Of a stretch of DNA of 64,000 bases, positions 49,021 to 57,758 are shown in pieces; positions within the stretch are counted from its first letter, which is position 1, and every line of letters begins with the position of its first letter. The stretch covers positions 124,001 through 188,000 of the forward strand of contig NZ_OANT01000003.1 in the NCBI RefSeq assembly GCF_900096995.1, read 5' to 3'. This DNA is from Acinetobacter puyangensis (GTDB lineage Bacteria; Pseudomonadota; Gammaproteobacteria; Pseudomonadales; Moraxellaceae). The notes beneath the pieces are model-generated. The model was not told the origin of the DNA and made no database searches. It was given only the letters and a program-made list of their open reading frames with translations. Made by a program: the position numbers and the translations under genes.

Positions 49021-49277
49021 TACAATTTCCTGAAAACAACACGATGTAAAGAAGTTAAGCATGTTTTATGCCGAGATTGAATAAAAAAATTGTACATTGA
49101 CAAGTTATCTATTTGATGTATAAAAGAATTGAAAGACTTAGATTGTAATGAACGTTTGTGGTAAGCAAGATTACAAGTTCATTACAGTTTGTTGATGTAC
49201 AACAACAGCATTTTAGCGCAAGCTAAAAGTGTAAATGATTCTTAGCTAAGTTGAGTAGAGAAAGAGGGACATTATTT

Positions 49278-49631
49278 ATGAATATTGAAATCCGTACAGA
49301 TAAGAACATTAACAGTAGTGATCGTTTGATTGATTATGTGAGAACTGAATTAAAACAAGAGTTTCAACGGTATAGTGAAAAAATTACGCATTTCGAAGTG
49401 CACTTAAGTGACATTAACGGCGATAAAGGTGGGGACGAAGACAAACGCTGTATGATTGAAGCCCGTCCAGCAGGATTAAAACCCGTTGCTGTGACACATA
49501 AGGCTGCCAATATTGATCAGGCCATTCATGGTGCAATTGATAAATTAAAACGCGGGATTGAACAAGTCTTTGCTAAGCGTGAGCCATTACGGGGCGTCAA
49601 ACCGGAATGGGTTGAAGATGATGCTTCATAA
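49278..49631 (+). CDS. Ribosome-associated HPF/RaiA-like protein
   Basis: The 117-residue protein is of the HPF/YfiA family, which binds the 30S decoding region in resting cells. It has the beta-alpha-beta-beta-beta-alpha pattern with KITHFEVHLSDINGDKGG, KRCMIEARPAGLKPV and AIHGAIDKLKRGIEQ. The 27-residue tail is unusual and acidic (EWVEDDAS). Start is ATG 49278 after AGAGGGACA. It is a single gene with a small hairpin (AGAGCGTTATACGCTCT) downstream at 49653-49669, followed by T residues. Confidence 0.85.
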   Translation: MNIEIRTDKNINSSDRLIDYVRTELKQEFQRYSEKITHFEVHLSDINGDKGGDEDKRCMIEARPAGLKPVAVTHKAANIDQAIHGAIDKLKRGIEQVFAKREPLRGVKPEWVEDDAS

Positions 49632-49652
49632 GGGATCTTGATTGCACATAAA

Positions 49653-49675
49653 GAGAGCGTTATACGCTCTTTTTG
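49653..49675 (+). terminator. Terminator of the HPF-like gene
   Basis: AGAGCG/CGCTCT stem with TTATA loop followed by TTTTTG. Confidence 0.8.
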
Positions 49676-49795
49676 TGTGCATGAATTTATATCTATATCA
49701 ATTCGCCATTGTTTGAATCGCTCAAAGAAAAATAACAGGCTAGGCAGATTGGTATTGATGGATTAGACTGCTCTTTTTATCTAGGTAATATCTGT

Positions 49796-50335
49796 ATGTT
49801 AAATTCACAACAGCAACAATTCGTACAGAGTATCGAACAATTAGATCTTGCACAAATACAGGCATTATTGGCACAAGGTCTGGATCCTAACTTTATTGAT
49901 GCAGAAAAAGGACCACCGATCTCGATCTTATGTGATGGTTTGTTTTTATGGTGGGAGCGTATTTGTGAGGCCTATGAAGCCGGACAGCCATTATCTGAAT
50001 CGGAAAAACAGCAACAATTACAAATATATCTGGATATTTTAGAGGCACTCATCAAGGCGAATGCTAATTTACATTTGTGGGACAGTGAAGAATTTTATGG
50101 CCCGCTTTGGGATGCTGCCAGTGCCGCCTGTGTCCCTGTGGTACAACGTCTGTTACAGCAGGGTGTAAATCCTAATACCATTGATGATCAGGATTTAACA
50201 ATATTAAGTTCAATCAGTCAATTATGGTTCGATTGTGATTATGATGAAATCGACTGGAATGATGCTTTACCAGAAGAGCGCGCAACGCTTGAGTTACTGC
50301 GTGAGAATGATGCTAAAATGTCAAAAGAAATCTAA
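49796..50335 (+). CDS. Ankyrin-repeat protein
   Basis: The 179-residue soluble protein has two or three ankyrin-like units. Examples are LDLAQIQALLAQGLDPNFID (residues 16-35) and the later VPVVQRLLQQGVNPNTID. A middle unit is degenerate and includes LWDSEEFYGPLWDAA. Ankyrin repeats bind other proteins, and the partner is unknown. It ends 10 bases before the barrel protein gene, so the two may be co-transcribed. Confidence 0.75.
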   Translation: MLNSQQQQFVQSIEQLDLAQIQALLAQGLDPNFIDAEKGPPISILCDGLFLWWERICEAYEAGQPLSESEKQQQLQIYLDILEALIKANANLHLWDSEEFYGPLWDAASAACVPVVQRLLQQGVNPNTIDDQDLTILSSISQLWFDCDYDEIDWNDALPEERATLELLRENDAKMSKEI

Positions 50336-50345
50336 AGTGTAAGAT

Positions 50346-51131
50346 ATGATGATGCCCATGAAAAAGATTGTAGCAACGACCACAGCCATTTTTGCGGCTG
50401 GATTGATTAGCCAGATCACAAATGCCGACGCCTTTGGTTTTGATCGTCCCGGTGCAGGATTGGGAACAGATATTGTTCCCAAAGGCCACCTGGCATGGGA
50501 GCAATCCTTACCGAGCGCAAGCTATGATGATTATTCCGTAGATGGCGAAAAACATAGTGTGCTCACCATACAGGGCGATATGCTGGCCCGTATTGGTGTC
50601 GGTTCCGATCTTGAAGTACGTGTCGGTTGGGATGGTCCAGTCTGGCAAAGACTCAAACAGGGCGCAGTCAAGCATGAGACAGATGGTGTTGGTGATGTTA
50701 CCCTTGGGTTGAAAAAAGCCATCAATACCCATGATGATGAGTTTAAATGGGCGGTGCTGGCACAGGTCAATCTTGCCAATGGCGATGATGAGTTCACGGT
50801 AGATAAAGAAATCTATACGCTGGGCTCCGCCGTTAGTTATCAGTTCAATGATATCGTAAGTACAGGGATGACCATGTATTATGATTATCAGGATGGTGAT
50901 TTGGCATGGTCAGCGATTCCTTCATTACAATATAAGATTGCAGGTAATTTATCTGGTTTTTCGGAATATGTTTATCGTAAACAGGAAAGTCAGCATAAAG
51001 AATCGATCTTAAACAATGGTTTAATCTGGTCATTAAAAGATAATTTACAGCTTGATGCTTCGATTGGTTATAGTTTTAATCGACAAAATCCGAGATTGAA
51101 TGCAGGATTAGGTGTTGCGTATTTATTCTAA
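50346..51131 (+). CDS. Outer-membrane beta-barrel protein (phenol-pathway MetA-like family)
   Basis: The 261-residue product has a signal peptide (KKIVATTTAIFAAGLISQITNA, presented here in parts as KKIVATTTAIFAAGL then ISQITNA) and a mature start DAFGFDRPGAGLGTD. The beta-barrel body has DLEVRVGWDGPVW and DGVGDVTLGLKKAIN, typical of the transporter-like family once named for phenol-degradation MetA. The C-terminus GLGVAYLF ends in Phe. The exact start among several ATGs (50346 to 50358) is unsure. It may form a channel. Confidence 0.72.
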   Translation: MMMPMKKIVATTTAIFAAGLISQITNADAFGFDRPGAGLGTDIVPKGHLAWEQSLPSASYDDYSVDGEKHSVLTIQGDMLARIGVGSDLEVRVGWDGPVWQRLKQGAVKHETDGVGDVTLGLKKAINTHDDEFKWAVLAQVNLANGDDEFTVDKEIYTLGSAVSYQFNDIVSTGMTMYYDYQDGDLAWSAIPSLQYKIAGNLSGFSEYVYRKQESQHKESILNNGLIWSLKDNLQLDASIGYSFNRQNPRLNAGLGVAYLF

Positions 51132-51141
51132 GAATGCGTCT

Positions 51142-53022
51142 ATGCACACTGTTTACACCTTGTTAAAAGGTCTAAATTCAGGTTGCTGCAACAGATTAAA
51201 ATGGTGGTCTGCTCTACAGACCGCCATTTTTATATTGCTGATGATGGTGTGCTTGCCAATGGCATATGCCGAACAGCAATTTTTACCGAATGAACAGGCA
51301 TTTCAGTTTGATGCACAATCTTTAAGTAAAAGTCAGGTTGAACTGAAGTGGAAAGTTGCGCCGGACTATTATTTATATCAACATCAATTTGCTGTACAGC
51401 AAGGGCAAAAAGCACTTGTATTAGATTTACCCCCAGCAAAAGCCAAACATGACGCATTTTTTGGTGATACCAAAGTGTATTATCAAACTGTTGCCTTTAA
51501 TATTCAGGTACAACCCAATCAACATTATCATGTGACCTATCAGGGCTGTGCAGAAAAAGGCTTGTGCTATCCCATGAGTAAGGCAGATTTCCAGACCGAT
51601 CAAGACGGGCTGGTCATTCTGGCTGATTCTGCTGCCCAGCAGGTTAAACCACATGGTTTATTGCAATCTTCCCAGCCATCTGTTTTTACCCAGACCACTG
51701 ATGTCAATCGGCAAGGTCAAGCGTCACAGACAGCAACAGTTGATTCGACAGAAGATAACAGCAATCAAAAAGTTGCTATGAATGTGCAAAGTCAGGCACA
51801 GGATGAAATCTGGTCGAACCGGTTACATCAGCAATCGTTGTTCTGGAGTATTTTGTTATTTTTAGGACTCGGTATTTTATTGGCGTTTACGCCTTGCTCC
51901 TTACCGATGTTACCGATACTGTCGAGTTTATTGATTCGTAAGCATAATGGCGTTAAAGCAGGGCTGATCAGCTTGATTTTTGTGCTAAGTATGGCGTCGG
52001 TCTATGCCATGTTGGGCATCATGGCAGCAAGTGCAGGCAATAATTTTCAGCGTTGGTTACAACAGCCAACTGTATTGATTGCATTTAGTTCGATTTTTAT
52101 TTTATTTGCCTTAAATTTATTTGGTGTCTTTGAGTTAAAGCTACCGCAGTCTTGGTCAAATAAGCTGGATCAGTTGCAATCGCGGCAAAAAGGCGGCACG
52201 TTGGTCGGTGCTGCCTTGATGGGCATGTTATCCGCTTTGCTGGTTGGCCCTTGTATGACGGCACCACTGGCAGGCACACTGCTTTATATTTCACAAAGTC
52301 AGAATATTTTCGCAGGCGCAGTCTTACTATTTTCCTTAGGTTTAGGCATGGGTGTGCCGTTGATTCTACTGAGTCTGATTGGTGAACGTGCGATTCCAAA
52401 ACCGGGCATCTGGATGATGTATGTGCGGCATGTATTTGCATTTATCATGCTGGGGCTTAGTCTGTATTTTGTCCGGCCGTTGTTATCAATTGGTGTTTTT
52501 AATCTGTGTTTATTGCTTGTTGCCATCGCATTAGCACTTTATTTGATTTATCTTGTGTTGCGGGCACATCACTGGATTCGTTATACGGCCAGCCTTTGTC
52601 TGGTGATCTTGCTTGGCCTGTCAATCTGGAAAGGAACACAGTACTGGCAATATCAAACCCAGCAACAACAAATTTGGCAGGTAGTGACTACGCAAGCCGA
52701 ATTTAATCAGGCTTTGCAACAGGCAAAACTTGAACAAAAACCGATTATTATTGATCTATATGCAGACTGGTGTATCGCATGTCAACCGATTGAACGCAAT
52801 GTCTGGCATAATCCCGATGTACAGCAAAAACTTCAATCCATGACCAAGATCAAACTGGATTTAAGTCGTTATGATCAGAGTCAACAGGCTCTATTAAATG
52901 AGTGGCAAATTCTTGGGCCACCCACAGTATTATTCTTAGATGCACAAGCACAGGAACTGCGGCATTTACGTTTGACGGGTGAGTTTAATACGGAAAAACT
53001 ATTAAGCCGAATCAATAATTAA
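51142..53022 (+). CDS. dsbD: Thiol:disulfide interchange protein DsbD
   Basis: This inner-membrane protein moves reducing power from cytosolic thioredoxin to periplasmic DsbC/DsbG and cytochrome maturation proteins. The 626-residue product has a signal sequence ending PMAYA and an N-terminal alpha domain with Cys pair in YQGCAEKGLCYPM. Eight hydrophobic segments follow with FTPCSLPMLP and VGPCMTAPLAG cysteines. A C-terminal thioredoxin domain has DWCIACQPIE and GPPTVLFLD. All three cysteine pairs are present. Start ATG 51142; the preceding barrel gene ends 10 bases before. Confidence 0.94.
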   Translation: MHTVYTLLKGLNSGCCNRLKWWSALQTAIFILLMMVCLPMAYAEQQFLPNEQAFQFDAQSLSKSQVELKWKVAPDYYLYQHQFAVQQGQKALVLDLPPAKAKHDAFFGDTKVYYQTVAFNIQVQPNQHYHVTYQGCAEKGLCYPMSKADFQTDQDGLVILADSAAQQVKPHGLLQSSQPSVFTQTTDVNRQGQASQTATVDSTEDNSNQKVAMNVQSQAQDEIWSNRLHQQSLFWSILLFLGLGILLAFTPCSLPMLPILSSLLIRKHNGVKAGLISLIFVLSMASVYAMLGIMAASAGNNFQRWLQQPTVLIAFSSIFILFALNLFGVFELKLPQSWSNKLDQLQSRQKGGTLVGAALMGMLSALLVGPCMTAPLAGTLLYISQSQNIFAGAVLLFSLGLGMGVPLILLSLIGERAIPKPGIWMMYVRHVFAFIMLGLSLYFVRPLLSIGVFNLCLLLVAIALALYLIYLVLRAHHWIRYTASLCLVILLGLSIWKGTQYWQYQTQQQQIWQVVTTQAEFNQALQQAKLEQKPIIIDLYADWCIACQPIERNVWHNPDVQQKLQSMTKIKLDLSRYDQSQQALLNEWQILGPPTVLFLDAQAQELRHLRLTGEFNTEKLLSRINN

Positions 53023-53097
53023 TCCGTAAATCACCAGCAAGTGAAGCAAGTGCTTTGACGTCAAAATACCAAGATGTTTTGCGTCAATATATCGCGA

Positions 53098-53454
53098 TTA
53101 TTTGGCTACAGCTGCAATCACTGTAATCTCAACCAGCACTTGAGGATGATAAAGTTTTGCCTCCACACAGGTACGTGGTGGTGCTTTAACATCTTTAAGC
53201 CAGTCATCCCAAATCTGATTCATAGCATCATAATCATCATCAATATGTTTAAGGTAGATTGTTGCAGAGAGAATATGCGCTTTATTGCTGCCGGCATCCT
53301 GCAAAAATTGATCAATGGTTGCTAGTGTTTCTTTGGTTTGCTGGATGATATCGCCCGTAAAATCAGTGGCAAGCTGGCCTGCAAGATAAACTGTGCCTTG
53401 ATGGACGGTCGCTTCACTAAAGCGTTGAGTTGTGTGTAAATGTTGGATGGTCAT
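53098..53454 (-). CDS. RidA-family protein
   Basis: The 118-residue protein is of the YjgF/YER057c/UK114 group, whose best-known members hydrolyse reactive enamine/imine intermediates. Seen are FSEATVHQGTVYLAGQLA, QTKETLATIDQFLQDAGS and RTCVEAKLYHPQVLVEI, which keeps the family's conserved Arg. This branch is divergent from archetypal RidA, so activity is inferred. Start ATG 53454 is preferred over one 15 bases upstream. Confidence 0.88.
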   Translation of the reverse strand: MTIQHLHTTQRFSEATVHQGTVYLAGQLATDFTGDIIQQTKETLATIDQFLQDAGSNKAHILSATIYLKHIDDDYDAMNQIWDDWLKDVKAPPRTCVEAKLYHPQVLVEITVIAAVAK

Positions 53455-53541
53455 TACGGTATGAATCATAAAAAATATAGAAAATATGATAAAAGAAATA
53501 ATTGCCCTTATAAATCTTTATCTATATTAATTTTTAAAATG

Positions 53542-53997
53542 CTATTTCCAGATCAGTAAGGACAGAATTCCTGCCGCAATTAATGGGCCTACCGGAACGC
53601 CGCGTAAAAAAGCAACGCCAAGTATTGTCCCCACCAGTAATCCGGTCACAATCATCGGTTCTTGTGTCATCAGATGTGCGCCACGTCCACCTAACCATGC
53701 AACCAGAAGTCCAACGATGACGGCAACAAAGGTTTTCCAGTGGGTAAACACCTGTATTAAATCTTCGGTCTGGATTTTCCCACTGATCAGTGGTGAGAGC
53801 ACGCCGATGGTGAGAATCACAATACCCAGCTTTAAACCATATTGTTCAATAAACGGAGCATACTGCACCAAAGGTGTTTGCTGAATTAGAAGCAGTATAC
53901 ACGCTGCAATCGTCACCGAATTGTTATTGCCAATAATACCGAGCGCAATAAACAGCAGTAATAACAGTGAGATTGAATGAGTGGCTAAAAAAGACAT
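53542..53997 (-). CDS. DUF441 membrane protein (YeaL-like)
   Basis: The 151-residue polytopic protein is of the UPF0756/YeaL family. It has five or so helices with [55 protein letters not shown] and the C-terminal [13 protein letters not shown]. No function is known for the family. Start ATG 53997 (MSFLATHSI) is preferred over one 33 bases earlier, which adds a polar leader. Confidence 0.85.
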   Translation of the reverse strand: MSFLATHSISLLLLLFIALGIIGNNNSVTIAACILLLIQQTPLVQYAPFIEQYGLKLGIVILTIGVLSPLISGKIQTEDLIQVFTHWKTFVAVIVGLLVAWLGGRGAHLMTQEPMIVTGLLVGTILGVAFLRGVPVGPLIAAGILSLLIWK

Positions 53998-54440
53998 AAG
54001 ACGATCACAGAAAAATGCTAGAGTGGGCAAATGTTGCCATAGTGCAGTTTATCGTGTTTTCGGTGAGAACAACAATCTGAATGAGCCCTGTAAAATCATG
54101 TAGAGGTACAAACAATACTTTACAGGACAATCAAATGATTTAAGCAATCGGGTTTAGGCTTAAATACCACTTACATCGGATAAAATACAAGCACAATAAG
54201 TTTACGCTTTTTTTAGCAAAAATCCAGTCTTTGTCTGTTTAGATGATGGAAGATTTGAGTTTTTGTTCAATAAATTTTGATGCGGTTTGATCAAGCAACC
54301 ATATCGAAAATGCCACGTACACAAAAATTAAAAAATAGTCTTTTATGATGTGAATATAAAGATGCACTAAAAGAAATGGCATGCTAAATTAAGATCTGCT
54401 GATAATTTATTCAATAAATTGTGGTTGTACATAAAAATAG
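53998..54440. other. Non-coding spacer
   Basis: About 440 bp with no supportable gene. A 7-bp inverted repeat, CTGTAAA/TTTACAG, occurs around 54087-54125. No promoter motif was clear enough to name. Confidence 0.5.
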
Positions 54441-55208
54441 ATGAGTATATCAATGAAAGTCATTCCTTTTATTCTACTGGCTAGCTGTATGATGTTCTCC
54501 AATACAAGTATGGCAAATCTTTGCCAGTTGCCTGTGGATATTCAATATATTCTAGAGCATCAACAGGTTCACCAAGAGGAACAGCAAAATCTGGTGGCAT
54601 GCAGCAGCATGCCTGGTCAAAAAGGGGTAACATTGTTGGCAGCCGCCCATAAACTGACATTTGACAGTGAGTTTGATTATGACTTTCAAATCATATTTCT
54701 GGCAATCAATGATCAAACCCGAAAAGTACTTTGGCGCTATCAGGATCCTACGATTTATATTTCTGATGCTGTGGGCTTATATCAGATTCGTCTGGATACA
54801 GCCCCTTATCGATTAAATACCAAACTTCGTGCTGTCGGGCTGCGTATCAGCTATCGAGGTGCTTCACGTGTTAATCCGTATCATCCCACAACCCTAAATC
54901 TTTATGATTTGACCCGGAAGCGAAAATTGCTTGATCAATTGGTAGTGGTGAAAGACAGTGGAGAGTGGGACGGGAACTGTTACGGTGAATGGTATAATCA
55001 AAAATCCAGTATTCAGGTGCTGAAAAAACAGCATAATGGTTTTGCCGATTTACAAGTTAAAACCAATATGAAAAATCAAAGCAGTCAGGAAACTTTTGAT
55101 CGCTGTACAACACAAAATGGAAAACAGTGGCAGGAAAGTTTTGTGTTGAAATTTGATGGACAACAGTATCAAATACCGGGAAAATATCGGCAGGAATATC
55201 AATATTAA
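54441..55208 (+). CDS. Secreted protein of unknown function
   Basis: The 255-residue product has a signal peptide (KVIPFILLASCMMFSNTSMA). The mature protein starts NLCQLPVDIQY, with Cys residues (NLCQ, VACSS, GNCYGE, DRCTTQ) that could pair in the periplasm. FDYDFQIIFLAINDQTRKV and the beta-rich middle are not recognised. It ends convergently with the ExoIII-like gene at a hairpin. A start at 54453 is equally possible. Confidence 0.65.
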   Translation: MSISMKVIPFILLASCMMFSNTSMANLCQLPVDIQYILEHQQVHQEEQQNLVACSSMPGQKGVTLLAAAHKLTFDSEFDYDFQIIFLAINDQTRKVLWRYQDPTIYISDAVGLYQIRLDTAPYRLNTKLRAVGLRISYRGASRVNPYHPTTLNLYDLTRKRKLLDQLVVVKDSGEWDGNCYGEWYNQKSSIQVLKKQHNGFADLQVKTNMKNQSSQETFDRCTTQNGKQWQESFVLKFDGQQYQIPGKYRQEYQY

Positions 55209-55212
55209 TATT

Positions 55213-55236
55213 CAGGTTATGCAAACGCATAACCTG
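55213..55236. terminator. Terminator between convergent secreted-protein and xthA genes
   Basis: CAGGTTATGC/GCATAACCTG perfect 10-bp stem with a four-base loop. On the plus strand AAAAA follows; on the minus strand a T-run precedes it and AATATTAATATT follows. Confidence 0.65.
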
Positions 55237-55252
55237 AAAAACGTGCGTTTGA

Positions 55253-56074
55253 CTAGGCAATTTTATAATCAATAATCACTGGCGCATGATCGCTAAACCA
55301 TTGTTCTTTATATACCCATGCATTGACTGTACGGTCTTTCCAGTCAGGTGAGCAGGCCTGATAATCAATTCGCCAACCAACATTCTTGGCGCGGGCTTGT
55401 CCACGATTTGACCACCAGGAATATAATTCTGCTTCTTCACGTACTACACGGAAAGTATCTACATAACCTAATTCATCGTAGATATGATCCAGCCACGCAC
55501 GTTCATGTGGTAAACAGCCGGACGATTTCTGATTACCCGACCAGTTTTTAATATCAATCCGTTTATGCACAATGTTGTAATCACCACAGACAATGATAGA
55601 ACGATTTTGATCCCGCCATTGCTTTAACAATTGTTGATATTGTTCTAGGAAATGATCTTTACGGACCTGTGCTTCTTCACCCGATGAGCCGGATGGCAAA
55701 TATAAAGAGGCAATTTCTACCGGTTTTTCCAAGCCAACATCGAACGAGGCAACGGTAAAGCGACCCTGCGTATCGGCCAGATCAAAACCCAATCCATCCT
55801 GAATATGCAAAAACGGTAATCTGCTATAAATTGCTGTGCCGGCATAACCTGCACGTTCGGCGGGGAATAGATGTGCATACCAGCCTTCGGGCTTAAAGGC
55901 ATCAGTCCATTGATGATCGCTGATACGGGTTTCTTGCATACAAATAACATCAGCTTCGGATTGTTCAATCCATTCAAACAGACCTTTTTTATGAGAAGAA
56001 CGTAGTCCATTGACGTTAATTGAAACCACACGAAGAATTTTTACATCACGCGGATAGTGATCCTTTGGTATCAT
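55253..56074 (-). CDS. xthA: Exodeoxyribonuclease III family (XthA-like) AP endonuclease
   Basis: This Mg-dependent exonuclease/AP endonuclease works in base-excision repair. The 273-residue product has the EEP-fold motifs RVVSINVNGLRS, VICMQETRISD (metal-binding Glu), GYAGTAIYSRLPF, IVCGDYNIVHKRIDI (catalytic Asp-Asn), WWSNRGQARAKNVGWRIDY and SDHAPVIIDY (catalytic His). Start at ATG 56074 has GAGG upstream; ATG 56092 is an alternative. The pyrE gene is divergent, 47 bases away. Confidence 0.9.
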   Translation of the reverse strand: MIPKDHYPRDVKILRVVSINVNGLRSSHKKGLFEWIEQSEADVICMQETRISDHQWTDAFKPEGWYAHLFPAERAGYAGTAIYSRLPFLHIQDGLGFDLADTQGRFTVASFDVGLEKPVEIASLYLPSGSSGEEAQVRKDHFLEQYQQLLKQWRDQNRSIIVCGDYNIVHKRIDIKNWSGNQKSSGCLPHERAWLDHIYDELGYVDTFRVVREEAELYSWWSNRGQARAKNVGWRIDYQACSPDWKDRTVNAWVYKEQWFSDHAPVIIDYKIA

Positions 56075-56121
56075 GCGCAGGTTAAACCTCATTTTGTTAT
56101 TTCAAAGATACGGAGCATAGC

Positions 56122-56772
56122 ATGACCACGACAACTACATTTAATCCACAAGCATTTATCGATTTGGCATTGTCACGTGGTGTGCTTAAGTTTGGAGAGT
56201 TTACTTTAAAATCGGGTCGTGTGAGTCCTTATTTTTTTAATGCAGGCCTATTAAATGATGGTGAAGCCTTGTCATTACTAGCGCAAGGCTATGCCGACCA
56301 ATTAATCAATTGTGAGCACGTAGATGTGATTTTTGGCCCAGCCTATAAAGGTATTCCGTTCGTCGCAGCGACCGCAGTCGCATTGATGCAGCATCATCAA
56401 AAAAGTGTGCCGTGGGGTTTTAATCGCAAAGAAGCCAAAGATCATGGTGAAGGTGGCGTGTTGGTTGGTGCTGCGGTTGCGGGTAAAAAAGTCTGGATTA
56501 TTGATGACGTGATTACTGCGGGTACAGCCATTCGTGAAGTGGTGAATATTCTTAAACATGCCGGTGCGGAAATTGCTGGTGTATTGGTGGCACTGGATCG
56601 TCAGGAACGTGGACAGGGTGAATTATCTGCCATTCAGGAAGTTCAAAAAGAACTGGATATTCCTGTACATGCATTGATTAGCATGAAAGATTTAATGGAT
56701 TATCTTGATGCAAAAGGGGAAGCACAGGCACTTGCAGCAATGCAGGCTTATCGTGCGCAATATGGTATTTAA
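56122..56772 (+). CDS. pyrE: Orotate phosphoribosyltransferase
   Basis: It converts orotate and PRPP to OMP in pyrimidine synthesis. The 216-residue product has [13 protein letters not shown], the [13 protein letters not shown] loop, the PRPP motif [16 protein letters not shown], and EAKDHGEGG of the flexible loop. Start ATG 56122 after ACGGAGCAT. Transcription is divergent from xthA. Confidence 0.96.
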   Translation: MTTTTTFNPQAFIDLALSRGVLKFGEFTLKSGRVSPYFFNAGLLNDGEALSLLAQGYADQLINCEHVDVIFGPAYKGIPFVAATAVALMQHHQKSVPWGFNRKEAKDHGEGGVLVGAAVAGKKVWIIDDVITAGTAIREVVNILKHAGAEIAGVLVALDRQERGQGELSAIQEVQKELDIPVHALISMKDLMDYLDAKGEAQALAAMQAYRAQYGI

Positions 56773-56967
56773 ATCATTACTTATGCCCGCCTATGGTGTC
56801 AATCATGCCTGTTTGTAAGAAATGACGTACACATCAATAGGCTTTTTACTCTATGCAGAATTCGGATCACAATATAGGATATATTAAACGCAAAAACTAA
56901 ATAGATATTTTAGTATATCTAAAGAGTTGTGTGATTCTAAAAATAAATAACAATAACAGCGCAGCTC

Positions 56968-57004
56968 GAACCTAAATATGCAAATATTTAGGTTCTATTT
57001 TTTT
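56968..57004 (+). terminator. GCAA-loop terminator between pyrE and rpsO
   Basis: GAACCTAAATAT/ATATTTAGGTTC perfect 12-bp stem, GCAA tetraloop, then TATTTTTTT. It lies 196 bases after the pyrE stop, with no gene between. It may end pyrE mRNA or a small RNA. Confidence 0.85.
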
Positions 57005-57100
57005 ACCTTTATTTTAACCAAAATGTCATTGCGCCATGCCATGATCCTGTCCAAATGAGCAGACGATATCTTCTATCTCAAGCCAGTTGAATTTTAGCTT

Positions 57101-57129
57101 TTGCATTCATGGCTAAATTCATTTAAAAT
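57101..57129 (+). promoter_or_regulatory. Sigma-70 promoter candidate for rpsO
   Basis: TTGCAT (57101-57106), 17-base spacer, TAAAAT (57124-57129). The rpsO ATG is 100 bases downstream, leaving a leader that may carry the S15 autoregulatory structure. Confidence 0.55.
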
Positions 57130-57228
57130 AGTGCGCTTGCTGTAGTGATGCACGGCAAAAGTTTTTCTGGAATAGGAAAACTTAATCTTATCGCTTCTAT
57201 TGAATTTTTAAGCATCTCGGAGAAAACG

Positions 57229-57498
57229 ATGGCTTTAACTAACGAACAACGTGCAGAAATCATTGCAAAATTTGCACGCGCTGAAAACGATACTGGTTCA
57301 CCAGAAGTGCAAGTTGCATTATTAAGTGCACAAATCAATGATTTACAAGGTCACTTCAAAACGCATAAACACGACCATCATAGTCGTCGTGGTTTGATCC
57401 GTATGGTAAACCAACGTCGTAAACTGCTTGACTACTTAAATGGTAAAGATCACGCACGTTATACAGCTTTGATCGGTGCATTAGGTTTACGTCGTTAA
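57229..57498 (+). CDS. rpsO: 30S ribosomal protein S15
   Basis: This 89-residue ribosomal protein binds 16S rRNA at the central domain early in assembly and autoregulates its own translation in E. coli. Sequence includes [21 protein letters not shown] (in part [17 protein letters not shown]), [15 protein letters not shown] and [11 protein letters not shown]. Start ATG 57229 follows TCTCGGAGAAAACG. pnp follows after a terminator-like hairpin, the classical rpsO-pnp order. Confidence 0.97.
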   Translation: MALTNEQRAEIIAKFARAENDTGSPEVQVALLSAQINDLQGHFKTHKHDHHSRRGLIRMVNQRRKLLDYLNGKDHARYTALIGALGLRR

Positions 57499-57586
57499 TA
57501 CCTAAAAGTAATACATTGATGCTAGGTGTTTTACCAAATTCATTATATTGTATTACTGCTGTGCTTAAGTTAGCTATGGTGATATG

Positions 57587-57614
57587 AGAAGGGGCGATTA
57601 TGCCTCTTCTTTTT
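57587..57614 (+). terminator. Hairpin between rpsO and pnp
   Basis: AGAAGGGGC/GCCTCTTCT stem with one mismatch and T-tract. It marks the end of the rpsO message, with read-through into pnp expected. Confidence 0.75.
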
Positions 57615-57679
57615 GTGTTAAAACTTGTGAAAGACTGGTAAGAAGCGGCTTCTAAGCTTTGTCATCACATCCCATCATT

Positions 57680-57718
57680 TGCTTAAAAATGATGTTGTGG
57701 ATGGAATGCCAAACCTTA
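57680..57718 (+). promoter_or_regulatory. pnp leader hairpin
   Basis: CATCATTT/AAATGATG stem (within 57684-57707), flanked by ATCC/GGAT, just upstream of pnp. It resembles the position of the RNase III-cut leader stem through which PNPase autoregulates in E. coli; function here is inferred. Confidence 0.5.
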
Positions 57719-57758
57719 GGGGCCTTCAGCCAGCATAAAATTTAGGAAACAATAATAC

